A DNA stretch of 64,000 nucleotides from Orobanche coerulescens (lineage: Eukaryota; Streptophyta; Magnoliopsida; Lamiales; Orobanchaceae). Below the pieces are notes generated by a model. That model made no database searches, was not told the DNA's origin, and saw nothing but the letters and a program-made list of their open reading frames with translations. Position 1 is the first letter of the stretch. The number at the start of each line of letters is the position of its first letter. Location of the stretch: contig CM065812.1 of assembly GCA_033398695.1 (NCBI GenBank), forward strand, positions 140,808,858 through 140,872,857. The letters are read 5' to 3'. The translations under genes were made by a program, and so were the position numbers. Positions 1 to 9,681 of this stretch are shown piece by piece.

Positions 1-1628
1 TGCGATTTTTGTGAGATTCAACTCATTTTTTCCCATTTTTCTTCAACCTATCCGAGAGAGAGGGATTGAGGGGGAAGATCTTCATCATCAATCACTTGAG
101 TATTCGTTTTTCATCATTTTCATTCGGTTGTGAAGATCGGATTGTCGATCTAATGCGATTTCATCGGATTAAAGTACTTGGATCTTCAAAGGTAATTTAT
201 CCAACATCTTGGATTTCGATTTTGTTTTGAGATATGATGTTTTGGATGTTAAGATCATGTTGTATGAAGTGATATACACATGATTATGGATATGTTTGAT
301 TATTTATTGGATTATTGAAAATTTATTCAAGAACACTTTGAATATTGAGTTGGATTTGGGGGTTTTCGATTAATCATTGTTGTAATCACGAATTTGAATA
401 TTCATATTGGATTATTGATCGTATTGAAGATGTTTTGTTGGTTTGAAACACTTCTTGGGGGTTTGATGTTGGTATTATTGAGGTTTGATTATAAACAATC
501 GAAGTTTGGCCACAAAGTGTTCGATATAATGCCCCAATGAACTTGGTTTAATCGTATCGACGTTTTGAGTTCGTTATACTCGTGTTTGATACGTGTATTG
601 AACGGATTATTGGTAATTGTGTTATTCAAGGTTGTTCGAGCGACCGACATTTCATTTAGGACGTTGTTCATGGACGGACATTCTTCACCGGTTGTGTAAG
701 TTAATTCTTACTCAGTTAAAAGGATATTCATTCCTTTCATTATTGTTCATTCATAATCATAATTCATTCTTAAGGTACTAACCGTTTCAAAACTTGTAAT
801 TGTCACTTAATTACTTCATTCACGAGGAAATTCCAATCATTTCATTGAGCTGTCATTCATTTCACCATCATTTCATCTTGGTGAGTCATTATTCATTTTC
901 GATGTCACTTTTGTTATATCGTGGCATTCTGGGTCATACTGGCGTGCCGGTTGGTATGTGTAGGATTTTCATGTCGGGCACATTTAAGTCATGTGTTGGT
1001 TGGTGTCTTCACATTGGACTGTGCACACGAGTTGATGGCTTCATGAGACTGATTAGGTACAAGACCACACGTGTATTCGATCGATACTCGTTGGTGGCTT
1101 GTGCACGGACACATTTCCATCCCGGACGTAGTGTGGCGCCATTCCTTTGAGCCATACTGTTAGTTGATTCATATAGCATGTTTGATTGCGTATGTTTCGA
1201 CAGGATTATGTATTTTCAACTCTTGAGGATTGTTGTTCTGTGTAACTGACCCCATTTGGGGATTTTGTTTTCAGGTCATGGCAATGCAAAAGCACGGGAA
1301 TAGCATGTTGACGGCGAGGAGTCCCAGTCATACTAGTAGGGGCCCCAGTCCTTTCATTCACCGTGTTTCCTTATTTCATTTCCGCTGCAGATTTCCGTTT
1401 GGATTTTGAGTTCATTCAGTGTTGTATATTTTATCTCCATATAAAATATACTTGTATTTGGTCATTTCCTTGGGTGTGTTGTAATGAAACTCCTCATCGG
1501 AGTAATTATTGTTGTAATGTGGTTCGGTACTACATTTACCCTGTGTAATTCATTCATTTTCATTCGCCTAGTGGGTCCCAGTCGGGGGTCCACGGCACTC
1601 TAATATCCGCCTAGTTTGGGGTGTTACA
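1..1628 (+). mobile_element. LTR of a non-coding LTR retrotransposon (family F), 5' part outside window
   Basis: The segment ends in GGTGTTACA, the same 3' terminus as the other LTRs here, and is followed directly by family-A LTR sequence (from 1629), so it is an LTR inserted into another LTR. Its left end lies outside the window and its target duplication cannot be verified (the right candidate is ATTTC at 1629-1633). It holds no convincing gene. A strong 5' splice-like site (CAAAG/GTAATT at 191/192) and an acceptor (TTTTCAG/GTC at 1274/1275) are visible. Its segment at about 880-1130 is clearly related to 6000-6300 read on the minus strand. Confidence 0.65.
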
Positions 1629-1748
1629 ATTTCGATGTGTTGTGGTTTGATGTGGTGTTTTGCTAAGTGTTTGATGCCTCTGAGCGAATTGTTTGGATAT
1701 CTTTTTTGCATTGTGCTATGTATGTGATTGTGTGAATGTGGGCGGGGC

Positions 1749-1970
1749 CTACGGTGGCACATGGTATGTGATCATGTGGCCAGGATGCAACAAGCGATTG
1801 ATCCAACCGTGAGAGCCTAAGAAAAACTACGGTGGCACATGGCATGTGATCATGTGGCCAGGATGCAACAAGTGTTTGATCCAACCGTGAGCGCCAAAGA
1901 TAATCTACGGTGGCACATGGCATGTGATCATGTAGCCAGGATGCAACAAGTGATTGATCCAACCATGAGA
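1749..1970 (+). repeat. Three tandem copies of a 78-bp unit
   Basis: CTACGGTGGCACATGG recurs at 1749, 1827 and 1905, giving a 78-bp period. Each unit contains a GATCATGTGGCCAGGATGCA-type core and ends in CCAACCGTGAG. Element 5 LTRs carry two copies at the equivalent place (56475 and 56553). Confidence 0.85.
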
Positions 1971-1986
1971 TGTTGTGATTTGTTTA

Positions 1987-2150
1987 GCTAGCCAGCTCGG
2001 GAGGGTCCTTCGAGGCCTCGGGTGGGATTTGTGGCTTCGTCCCGGTCCTAGGCGATGCATGTGTGTGATTTGTTTCGCTAGCCAGCTCGGGAGGGTCCTT
2101 CGAGGCCTCGAGTGGGATTTGTGGCTTCGTCCCAGTCCTAGGTGATGCGC
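1987..2150 (+). repeat. Tandem duplication with a 90-bp period
   Basis: GCTAGCCAGCTCGGGAGGGT starts at 1987 and again at 2077, each followed by the same CCTTCGAGGCCTCG and GTCCTAGG sequence. Element 5 carries a single copy (56638 onward), so the duplication is specific to this LTR copy. Confidence 0.8.
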
Positions 2151-2914
2151 GTGCGCGATTATGTTTTGTTGATTTTTATGTCCGTCGAGGACACGTGATG
2201 TTGGGCTCTGGCCCTGTGAATTGTTGTCGGTTTTCTATTTGCGAAAACAAAACCTTTGGGCTGTGACCCCTGTTGATTTTGGAAAGAGAAGGATTCGGTA
2301 ATCCTAAATTGTTTTCTATTAAAACTCTCGATGGCATTTTAAACCATTTTATAAATTGTTCCCTTGATTTGTGATCTTTCGGTTTTGGAATGTTTTACCC
2401 AAACTCTTGCCTCGGGAAGTACTTTTATTACATTTGGATCTTTTAGGATTCCTGGTTATTATTGTTCCTTGAACTTGTATTGTATGGCTCGTATTTGCAC
2501 TTTGTTCTTGCACTAGCAAAACAGTGGAGTTTTGCTAACCCCCGAGTATTCGCGGGGTGGATGTCTGTTTTTGCATTCAGGTTTGGGAGCATAACACAGG
2601 GTCGGCATGAAGGATGATGAAAGCTGAATGATACTAATCACACGAGGATCCGTATGATGTCTTTGGTTTAGTTATAGTTTATTTTTCCACTGCAGTATTC
2701 TTTCCCATTGTACGGGAGTGTGTTGTATTCGACCCCTGTGTGGGCATGTAATGAGTTTGAGTTGTATGCATTTATTGAAAGACCAAATCGGTCTACTGAG
2801 TCATTTTAGCCTTAAAGGCATTATTGAGATGTTCTATGTTGTTACCAGCCTGGTAGATCTTTGAGGAAGGGTTCTACGGCGTGTAATATCCCTAAGCGGA
2901 TTGGGGGTGTTACA

Positions 2915-3281
2915 TAAATTCGGGGGGTGGGTGTCTGTTTTTGCATTCAGGTTTGGGAGCATAACACAGGGTTGGCACGAAGGATGATGAAATATGAATG
3001 ATACTAATCACATGAGGATCCGTATGATGTCTTTGGTTTAGTTATAGTTTATTTTTCCGCTGCAGTATTCTTTCCCGTTGTACGAGAGTGTGTTGTATTC
3101 GACCCGTGCGTGGGCATGTAATGAGTTTGAGTTGTATGCATTTATTGAAAGACCAAATCGGTATACTGAGTTATTTTAGCCTTAAAGGCATTATTGAGAT
3201 GTTCTATGTTGTTATCAGCCTGGTAGATCCTTGAGGAAGGTTTCTACGGCGTGTAATATCCCTGAGCGGATTGGGAGTGTT
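2915..3281 (+). mobile_element. Second family-A LTR fragment; interior lost by deletion
   Basis: After the LTR terminus at 2914 come only three or four interior bases (TAAA), then the sequence jumps to the end of a second LTR, matching 2550-2914 almost base for base. The LTR ends at TGTT (3281), and its last bases (ACA) are found at 12014-12016 beyond Element 2. This is an LTR-LTR fusion that lost the whole interior and most of one LTR. The junction shares only a few bases, as expected of illegitimate recombination. Confidence 0.75.
3277..3281. repeat. Target site duplication GTGTT of Element 2 (partner 12009-12013)
   Basis: GTGTT flanks both ends of Element 2. Removing the element and one copy restores the normal GTGTTACA terminus of the older LTR, which confirms the boundaries. 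Confidence 0.85.
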
Positions 3282-3842
3282 TGTAACACCCCCAAGTTAT
3301 TCAGGGTATATTACAGCGCCGTGAGCCCCACCGTGGGACCCACAAGGCTATAGATGCGCGGAACTGTAAAACTTGACCGAGAAGGTCCAGATACAATTAA
3401 AAGAAGGACAATACAAATGGTATTCAAACCATAACCAATGTAACCAAATACATCACCACACAAATCAATACCTCGGCAATACAGGCCGGAACATCAAGGA
3501 AACTGAAATACAATACTCGAGTATTTAAAATCCATTCCAGTACAACAACACTGAATGGAGGAACCCAAAAGAAATATAACCGGAGACAAGACACAGTATC
3601 ACACTTGCCCATCATCTTCATGTCAACCCGATACCCGCCTGTCCGTGCTCCTAGAACCTGAAATACATAAAAAGTATTTCCCCATAAAGGGGTTAGCCGT
3701 CGAATAGCTAGTGCAAGTATATCAAGTATGAAAAACAATACTCCTCGACAATAAAGTAAATGTAACCGTCAATTCATCAATTTAAGACTAGTATTCCGGA
3801 ATAACTAAATCTCATGGCATCGCATCAATACATATATGAATA

Positions 3843-3980
3843 CCGTGGAACCGCACCAGAGGCTACGGAACCCTCAGGGGACCTATCGGCCCGCCCCAGA
3901 GTGGTTCGTTCATATCATCCGTGGAATCGCACCAGAGGCTACGAAACCCTCAGGGGACCCGTCGGCCCGCCCCACAGTGG
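3843..3980 (-). repeat. Two-unit tandem repeat of about 76 bp in the Element 2 LTR
   Basis: CCAGAGGCTACG and CCCTCAGGGGAC recur in two adjacent units (from 3843 and from 3919). The sister LTR has the same dimer near 10246-10382. It occupies the place of the 78-bp repeats of family A but has a different sequence. Confidence 0.75.
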
Positions 3981-4590
3981 ATATAAATAATCATGCCATT
4001 AATGTATTTTACTTTCAAAGTCGAGAACGTACAATCATAAATATATACTTGCCTTGAATAGTTGACGACGCAACGAACGGAAAGGAAAGTCACCGACGAA
4101 TGCTAGGAACTCACAAAACCGAACCTAACGATTCGAAGAATACAATCACAACCAATTCTAAACGAATACGGAATTGGAATACACCCGGAAACCCGCCTAC
4201 GATTCATGTATATTCGTATAAAAACGATAATGAGTGCGGACCACAACCAAACCCTCTCGAATCCGTAAAAACTATGAAATATACCATGAATCCGTAGGGA
4301 AACTAAGAATACCAACAAGATTAATCATATTCATCATGAATTAATCAACAAAACGGAATGAATCGGACAAAAACGCGAAAACCCCCAAATCTCCCCAAAA
4401 GTAGGGTTCTAAACATCTAACCTTGATTCGCTGGATCGAAGGATGTTATAGGATGATTGATCAGTCATATAAACTCAGAAACCTCATGGATTTGTTGTTT
4501 AACAACATGGCTTCACCTCCTCCAAAGCTCCAGCCGCGAACCGAAGAGAAAGGAAATGAAAAACGAATGAAAAAAGTGGCTGCTCTGTCA

Positions 4591-4995
4591 TTTATATACT
4601 GGGCCGGAACTAGCGTGCGCTAGCCTTCCCGGACTAGTGTGCGCTATCGGCCAGTATCGGCCCAGCACCCTCGGCCAGGGCCCGCACGACCCGGCACCAC
4701 CGACCAATACTGCCGACCAAGACCTGTCCGCCCGACCCCCACTAGCGTGCGCTACGGCCGGCAGCCTGTGCGCTCTAGCGGACCTGTCCAGTAAGCTCTG
4801 GACTAAACAGCTCTCCGAGGCAACGTACGCTAGTCGTCCGCCAGCGTGCGCTACTCATGCCAGTTAGCGTGCGCCACGACCGACAGTAGCGTCCGCTACC
4901 TGCCGATCCTACCCGAGTCCAGAACCTCAGAACCCCTCTGCCTGGACTCCGATGGCGTCTGGCCGCTCGGCAGGCTCGCACACCGCCGAGCTAGC
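4591..4995 (-). promoter_or_regulatory. U3 promoter: TATA box with upstream cluster of TAGCGTGCGCTA palindromes
   Basis: Read on the minus strand, a GTATATAAA box (4591-4600) is preceded within about 15 bp by a dense cluster of CTAGCGTGCGCTAG-type near-palindromes running to about 4995. This is the expected U3/TATA order for the 3' LTR of a minus-strand element. That it works as an enhancer and promoter is inferred. Confidence 0.6.
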
Positions 4996-5596
4996 GCGGC
5001 AGCCTCCCGGCCGAAGCGCGTTACGCCCGATTCTCGACGTGCTCGCCGCTGCTCAAGACTTCCGACAGTGCCGCACCGGTCCGGCCAGCTGCTCGGCCGC
5101 CATGACCCGACGACTCGATCTTCGAAAAACGTACGGAACGAACACGACGAAAGGCTCGTGGACAACATCAACGACCCGGAATGAAAACATAATACGATAA
5201 TTAATCATACGCGACCAAGAAAAGAGTCGAGACAGCAAGTACAGATACGGATACCCATAACTTTGTGTAAATTACAAAATGGCCCAAAACGCCCGAGAAT
5301 CACGATACATGATTTAATATCCAAACCAAAGTTCACAACACGTATAACAAAGTTAAACGGACTTACGGGAAACTCGAAACAGCAGTTTCGAACGAGATTC
5401 GCAAGAATCGAACTCAAGTGCGGAAAAGTCGCTAAAAAGTACGGAACTCAACAAAACGACACCGAAACGAACTCGGATATCAAAAAGTTTAGAATTAATC
5501 ATTCTCAGGATGACGAAACAGTCCCAAGAGAGTCATCAAAACGGACTTCCGCCAAAAAAAAGAAAATTACCGGAAATCGAATTTGCGGATATTACA

Positions 5597-5640
5597 TTCT
5601 ACCCTCCTTAAAAGAAGTTTCGTCCCGAAACTTAAAACAA
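5597..5640 (-). other. Polypurine tract and 3' end of Element 2 interior
   Basis: Next to the LTR boundary the + strand reads TTCTACCCTCCTTAAAAG, i.e. a purine-rich AAGGAGGGTAGAA on the minus strand. It matches the PPT of Element 5 (60235-60247). The homology with the Element 5 interior continues to about 5726. Confidence 0.75.
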
Positions 5641-5726
5641 GTAGGGGGCAGCAATATCCCGCCAGGAAAACTCAACGAGGTACACTAGAACCGAAAACTT
5701 ATGCCCAAACGGCGAATCATCAGTAT

Positions 5727-8700
5727 AGAACACAACAATACATTACCCGAAGGCAAACCAAACCAACGCCGAAATAAATACGAATCACAATGCCTGAAGG
5801 CTCCAACGTAAATACCAATACATCACAATGGCCTGAAAGCCGAACAGCCAAAAGCTGTAAATCATCACAGTACAGATCCCAAAGAAACAAACCTGACTGT
5901 CGGACATACCCCTCGTCGTATGAACAACCAGTCGCAAATCGTCGGACATATCCAATACAACATGGACTACGAACGACCAAACAATAAGGCTCAAGAGGGA
6001 CATCACAGTACGCCCGATCCGGAAATGTGTCCGTCCACATGTCCACCCCGTATACGGAATCCAGAATATACGTGTGACAATGTACCTAATTAGCCTCACG
6101 AACTACGTCTCGTGTGCACGGTCCAATGCGGAAACATCCACGCATGACCATCGTGTGCCCGGCTAAAAATCCTACACATATCCAATCGGCACGCATATAT
6201 GATTCCAGATATGCCCCGATACAACATGACAACGAAACTCAAAGGATAACATATCCAATACGAATCATGCGACTCACCAAGTGAACGATGACGCACGAAT
6301 AATGAAAGATCGACACGACCAACAATATCTAAAACAACCATCCTAGGATCAAAATCCCTAAGGACCGATTAACACGAGCAATAATCACAACACAACAATT
6401 CGGTAAATCCTCAACCCTCAACGATCACAAAATTACCGAGTTCACAAGAATAATAGTGTGCTGCCTTGAGTCGGCCAACACAGCAATAATAATTCAACGG
6501 ATGGGAACTATCCTCGACAGTCTCAATTCAATACCTCGATTACCTTCAGGATGGTCAATCGATAACAATTATACAGCGTATGGGAATTATCTTCGATAAT
6601 CCCAATTCAATACCTCGATTACCTTAGAACAGTCAATCGATAATAAATGATACGATAGAATAGATGTCCCAGCGCCTTAAACCGACCACCAAAACAGAGA
6701 TGATAAAAGAATATGTCAAACGCCTTAAATTGGCTAATGCAACATCATAGCAACAGTTCCAATTCGATAATAACGATTCAACGATGCCTCAGAACGACAT
6801 TAATCTTGAACAATAATAATCGATACATCGATACCGCGAACCGGCTATCGACAACATCAGTATCAAAAAGAATCTCAATGCCTTAAACCGGCCGTTAACG
6901 AATAACAATAATATTTAGCATAATTGCCGAAGGGTATTGCATCAAACAATTCCAGAATATCAACAAAATCATAAAGAGGCCAAGTCTCGAAATGATGCAT
7001 GCATTCGTACACCTACATGATAACATTAATCTCGTTGACCCGTACAAGTATAAAACTTGTCTCGATATCAATGCCACGAACTGTTACCAATTCAGTTGCT
7101 TTCGTCTACGAGTTCCTCAGTTCCGACCAAGCTAATCTACGAACTCTTCAACCTCAGTCGCAACCCAATAGTCATAATCCACGATCAAACATCATATCTT
7201 ATTATAAAACGAAGGCTTAATAATCAACAGGTTCGATGACGATCAATATAAATACAACCAGGCCATAAACTCATCGGTTCCACAATATCTCGATTAAACA
7301 CAGTCTGAACTATCCAACTCAGACCCTCACGAATCCATTGCCACAATACGAGCCGAAATCCGATGATCATATCAGCAACCAATTCGGACCAATAATAAGG
7401 GTCTAAATGTTATCGGTTCCAAACTCAATTCTTAAATACGAATTGACAAGGTTCCCTTCTCGTAAATCCGTAGTTAAAATTTTCCGATGATCATCGTTAA
7501 TTCGAACCATCCAATTAGTTCAACATTATAGATAATCATATTCTAAGGTTATCAAACAATCCAATCATTCGACTTGAATATTTGCTCCATACGTATGGGC
7601 TTCCAAATTCAGAGATGAATAATAGTCTCATCAAACTTACAATCACATTCGTATTCCCATACGAATATTATTTCAAACACATAATTTAGCTCTAGATATG
7701 AATATTCCATATTCATTTTCAAAAATCAACACTTATAAATTTTCATCACCTCGTATAATTCAAGAGTTCTTCAAGAACATGAAATGTCCGAAATCACGTT
7801 TAGAACAACATATCTGAGGTATATATCTCCATGTTACCATTTTCTTCATCATGCCATTGATACAACCTCAAGAATCGCAACAAAACCATTATCATCATAT
7901 GAAGAAGATGTCAATAATCATATCAACATCCGAAATATCTTATTACAATTCCAATAAATCTCATATAACATTATCACATGATGATCCCAACATGCTCCCT
8001 CCCAAGTAGTAATCCTTTAAAAACGAACCACTATCAAAGGGATACGAGGATTACCTTATATGGACGAACCACGAAGAAGAATAACTGAACTCCATTCCAA
8101 GAATCATCAAAAATTTCAAGAATAATACTTAAATCCGAGCTCTCCATCTTAATCTTGTTTAAGAGAATCATCTATCAATGTTTAGGAACTTCAAGTACTT
8201 CCCAAGGCTCTCTCTATTGACTGAAGGAAAGAGAATGGACAAAATGCCTCTCAGCACTCGTCTATCCTCTTTATAAAACACATCGCTAGCGCGCGCTAGA
8301 CCTTATATTTAGCATGCGCTACAGAACTAGCGTGCGCTATCGGGCGGTCCAGAAGCTACTGCATTGCTTCGAAATTCATCTAACGTACGTAATGCCCATG
8401 CATTAGCGTACGTAAACAGGCGTTGACTTGCTACAGTGAAATGCTCAGTAGCGTGCGCTATTCCTCGAACTTAGCGTGCGCTAATCGTCGTTGACCCGAC
8501 AACCTGTACCTTCCCAGAAGATGCCCGGGTCCTACATGCCGAAAGCATCCGCGATTATCGGGATTCCTTTGTCCGATCTGGAATTTAGCGTGCGCTAATC
8601 ATACGGTTTTAGCGTGCGCTAGCTCTACACGACAAACACTCGCTGACCTTATCTGGACACGCGTCGAACATGGCCGGGTCCACCCGCCGAAAGCTAAGAT

Positions 8701-9147
8701 TCCATTATTGGCGATCTAATGTTAGCGTGCACTAACCAACATGTGTTAGCGTGCGCTAACTGAATGTAAAAATCAACCTGGGCCTACCTGTTGTCCACCT
8801 TCCGGAACTAACCCAGCAAGTCGTTACGTACGTTAGGGGTCCTCCTTAGCATACGTAACCGAACCTCTTAGCATACGTTATTAATACTACGTAGCGTGCG
8901 CTACCTGTACCCAGTAGCGTGCGCTAATGAAACATTTATAGCGTGCATTATCGTTGCTGTGCCTAGCCATATTCAGCCATCCTCAACCAATATCTCGACA
9001 TACCAATCAAACATACGGCACAATGAATATATATACGCATTCAATAACATTATCAAATGTTCAGAACGTTCTTAAGCACAAATATCCATCAACGATATCC
9101 AACATATAAACGAAAAAAAAATATATCCGAAAAATCGGGGTATTACA
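5727..9147 (-). mobile_element. Degenerate LTR of another family (family B) inside the Element 2 interior
   Basis: At 9147 the sequence has an LTR start (TGTAATACCCC on the minus strand) followed on the + strand by its own PPT-like tract (CTCTACCCCCC, 9148 onward). Downstream on the minus strand come a palindrome cluster (8950-8280), a TATAAA box (about 8268), a splice-donor-like site (8055/8054) and, at 6000-6300, sequence related to the family-F LTR at 880-1130. The 3' LTR terminus was not found, so the left boundary (about 5727, where Element 2 homology stops) is approximate. No coding region was seen. Confidence 0.5.
8265..8950 (-). promoter_or_regulatory. Family-B U3: TATA box plus long palindrome cluster
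   Basis: More than ten copies of TTAGCGTGCGCTAA and variants (AGCGCGCGCT, TTAGCATACGTAA) lie between 8286 and 8945. They lie just upstream, in minus orientation, of TTTTATAAAG (about 8268-8277). Spacing is irregular. Confidence 0.55.
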
Positions 9148-9664
9148 CTCTACCCCCCCTTAAAAATAAGTTTCGTCCTCGAAACTTGCAACCTGTCGCC
9201 AACAACATATAAATCCAAAATCACCAAGATAACCAAGAATTATTGAATAATCCGAACAACATACTTACAGGTGAGTGAAGACGAAGATCTCTCGTGATAC
9301 TAGCATGCGACTCCCAAATAAAGTCTCAACACAATACCGATACACACTAATATCGCAATTAGCAATTTGACAAAATCTCAAGGAAGAGTTCACGTCAGTG
9401 ACCACAGCCACGACTCTTCCTCCTTACAGCCAACATTCTGAAGGGCACACACGTGCGTAAGTATAATCCAAATCGCACATTCTCGAAGTGACCAATTCCC
9501 AAGAATACCAAGCTATAAACGAGACGATTAAAAAAAAATACAAGAAGAGTGAGAGGACTTACAAGTACCGGTCGCACTGTGATGATGGCAGAGTAGTGAT
9601 ACTGTGGGCAAATGACGACTCAATCGACCCAAAAGACCGACAGCCTAGGTATCCATAAACCTAA
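9148..9664 (-). other. Leader-like interior sequence between family-B LTR and Element 2 PBS
   Basis: Two successive pieces resemble the PBS-proximal leader of Elements 3-5 (GGTCGCAC...GATGATG followed by a GATACTA-type block): one around 9260-9330 and one around 9560-9681. This suggests that leader sequences of two elements were joined here. No ORF of interest. Confidence 0.4.
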
Positions 9665-9676
9665 GCTCTCATACCA
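9665..9676 (-). other. Primer binding site of Element 2 (tRNA-iMet type)
   Basis: The minus strand reads TGGTATGAGAGC, one mismatch from the usual initiator-Met PBS TGGTATCAGAGC. It lies five bases from the LTR edge at 9682. Confidence 0.8.
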
Positions 9677-9681
9677 TATTC

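Larger units (their letters stand above)
1629..2914 (+). mobile_element. 3' part of a family-A LTR (LARD-like), truncated by the family-F LTR
   Basis: This stretch aligns by eye with 56361-57469, the 3' half of the Element 5 LTR. Shared pieces are the 78-bp repeats, the GCTAAC/CCCC hairpin/CAG module (2534-2580) and the terminus GGGGGTGTTACA. It starts exactly where the family-F LTR ends and finishes at 2914 with TACA, followed by TAAAT, the first bases of the interior in Element 5. No coding potential was seen. Confidence 0.75.
3282..5596 (-). repeat. Element 2 3' LTR
   Basis: Begins TGTAACACCC and ends GATATTACA on the + strand. It carries the U3 palindrome cluster (about 4610-4995), a TATA box (4591-4598), a splice-donor-like site at 4422/4421 (AATCAAG/GTTAGA on the minus strand), a two-unit tandem repeat (3843-3980) and an acceptor-like site at 3658. 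Near-identical to 9682-12008, with scattered small differences in the palindrome cluster. Confidence 0.85.

Noticed and set aside
800..1150. A 116-residue open frame with a partial look-alike at 5785-6099
   Set aside because: Both lie in related LTR DNA. There is no domain and no frame conservation beyond what shared nucleotides explain.
8280..8950. Palindrome cluster as a CRISPR-like or satellite array
   Set aside because: Spacing is irregular, spacers are not unit-length, the units vary, and the context is a plant LTR.
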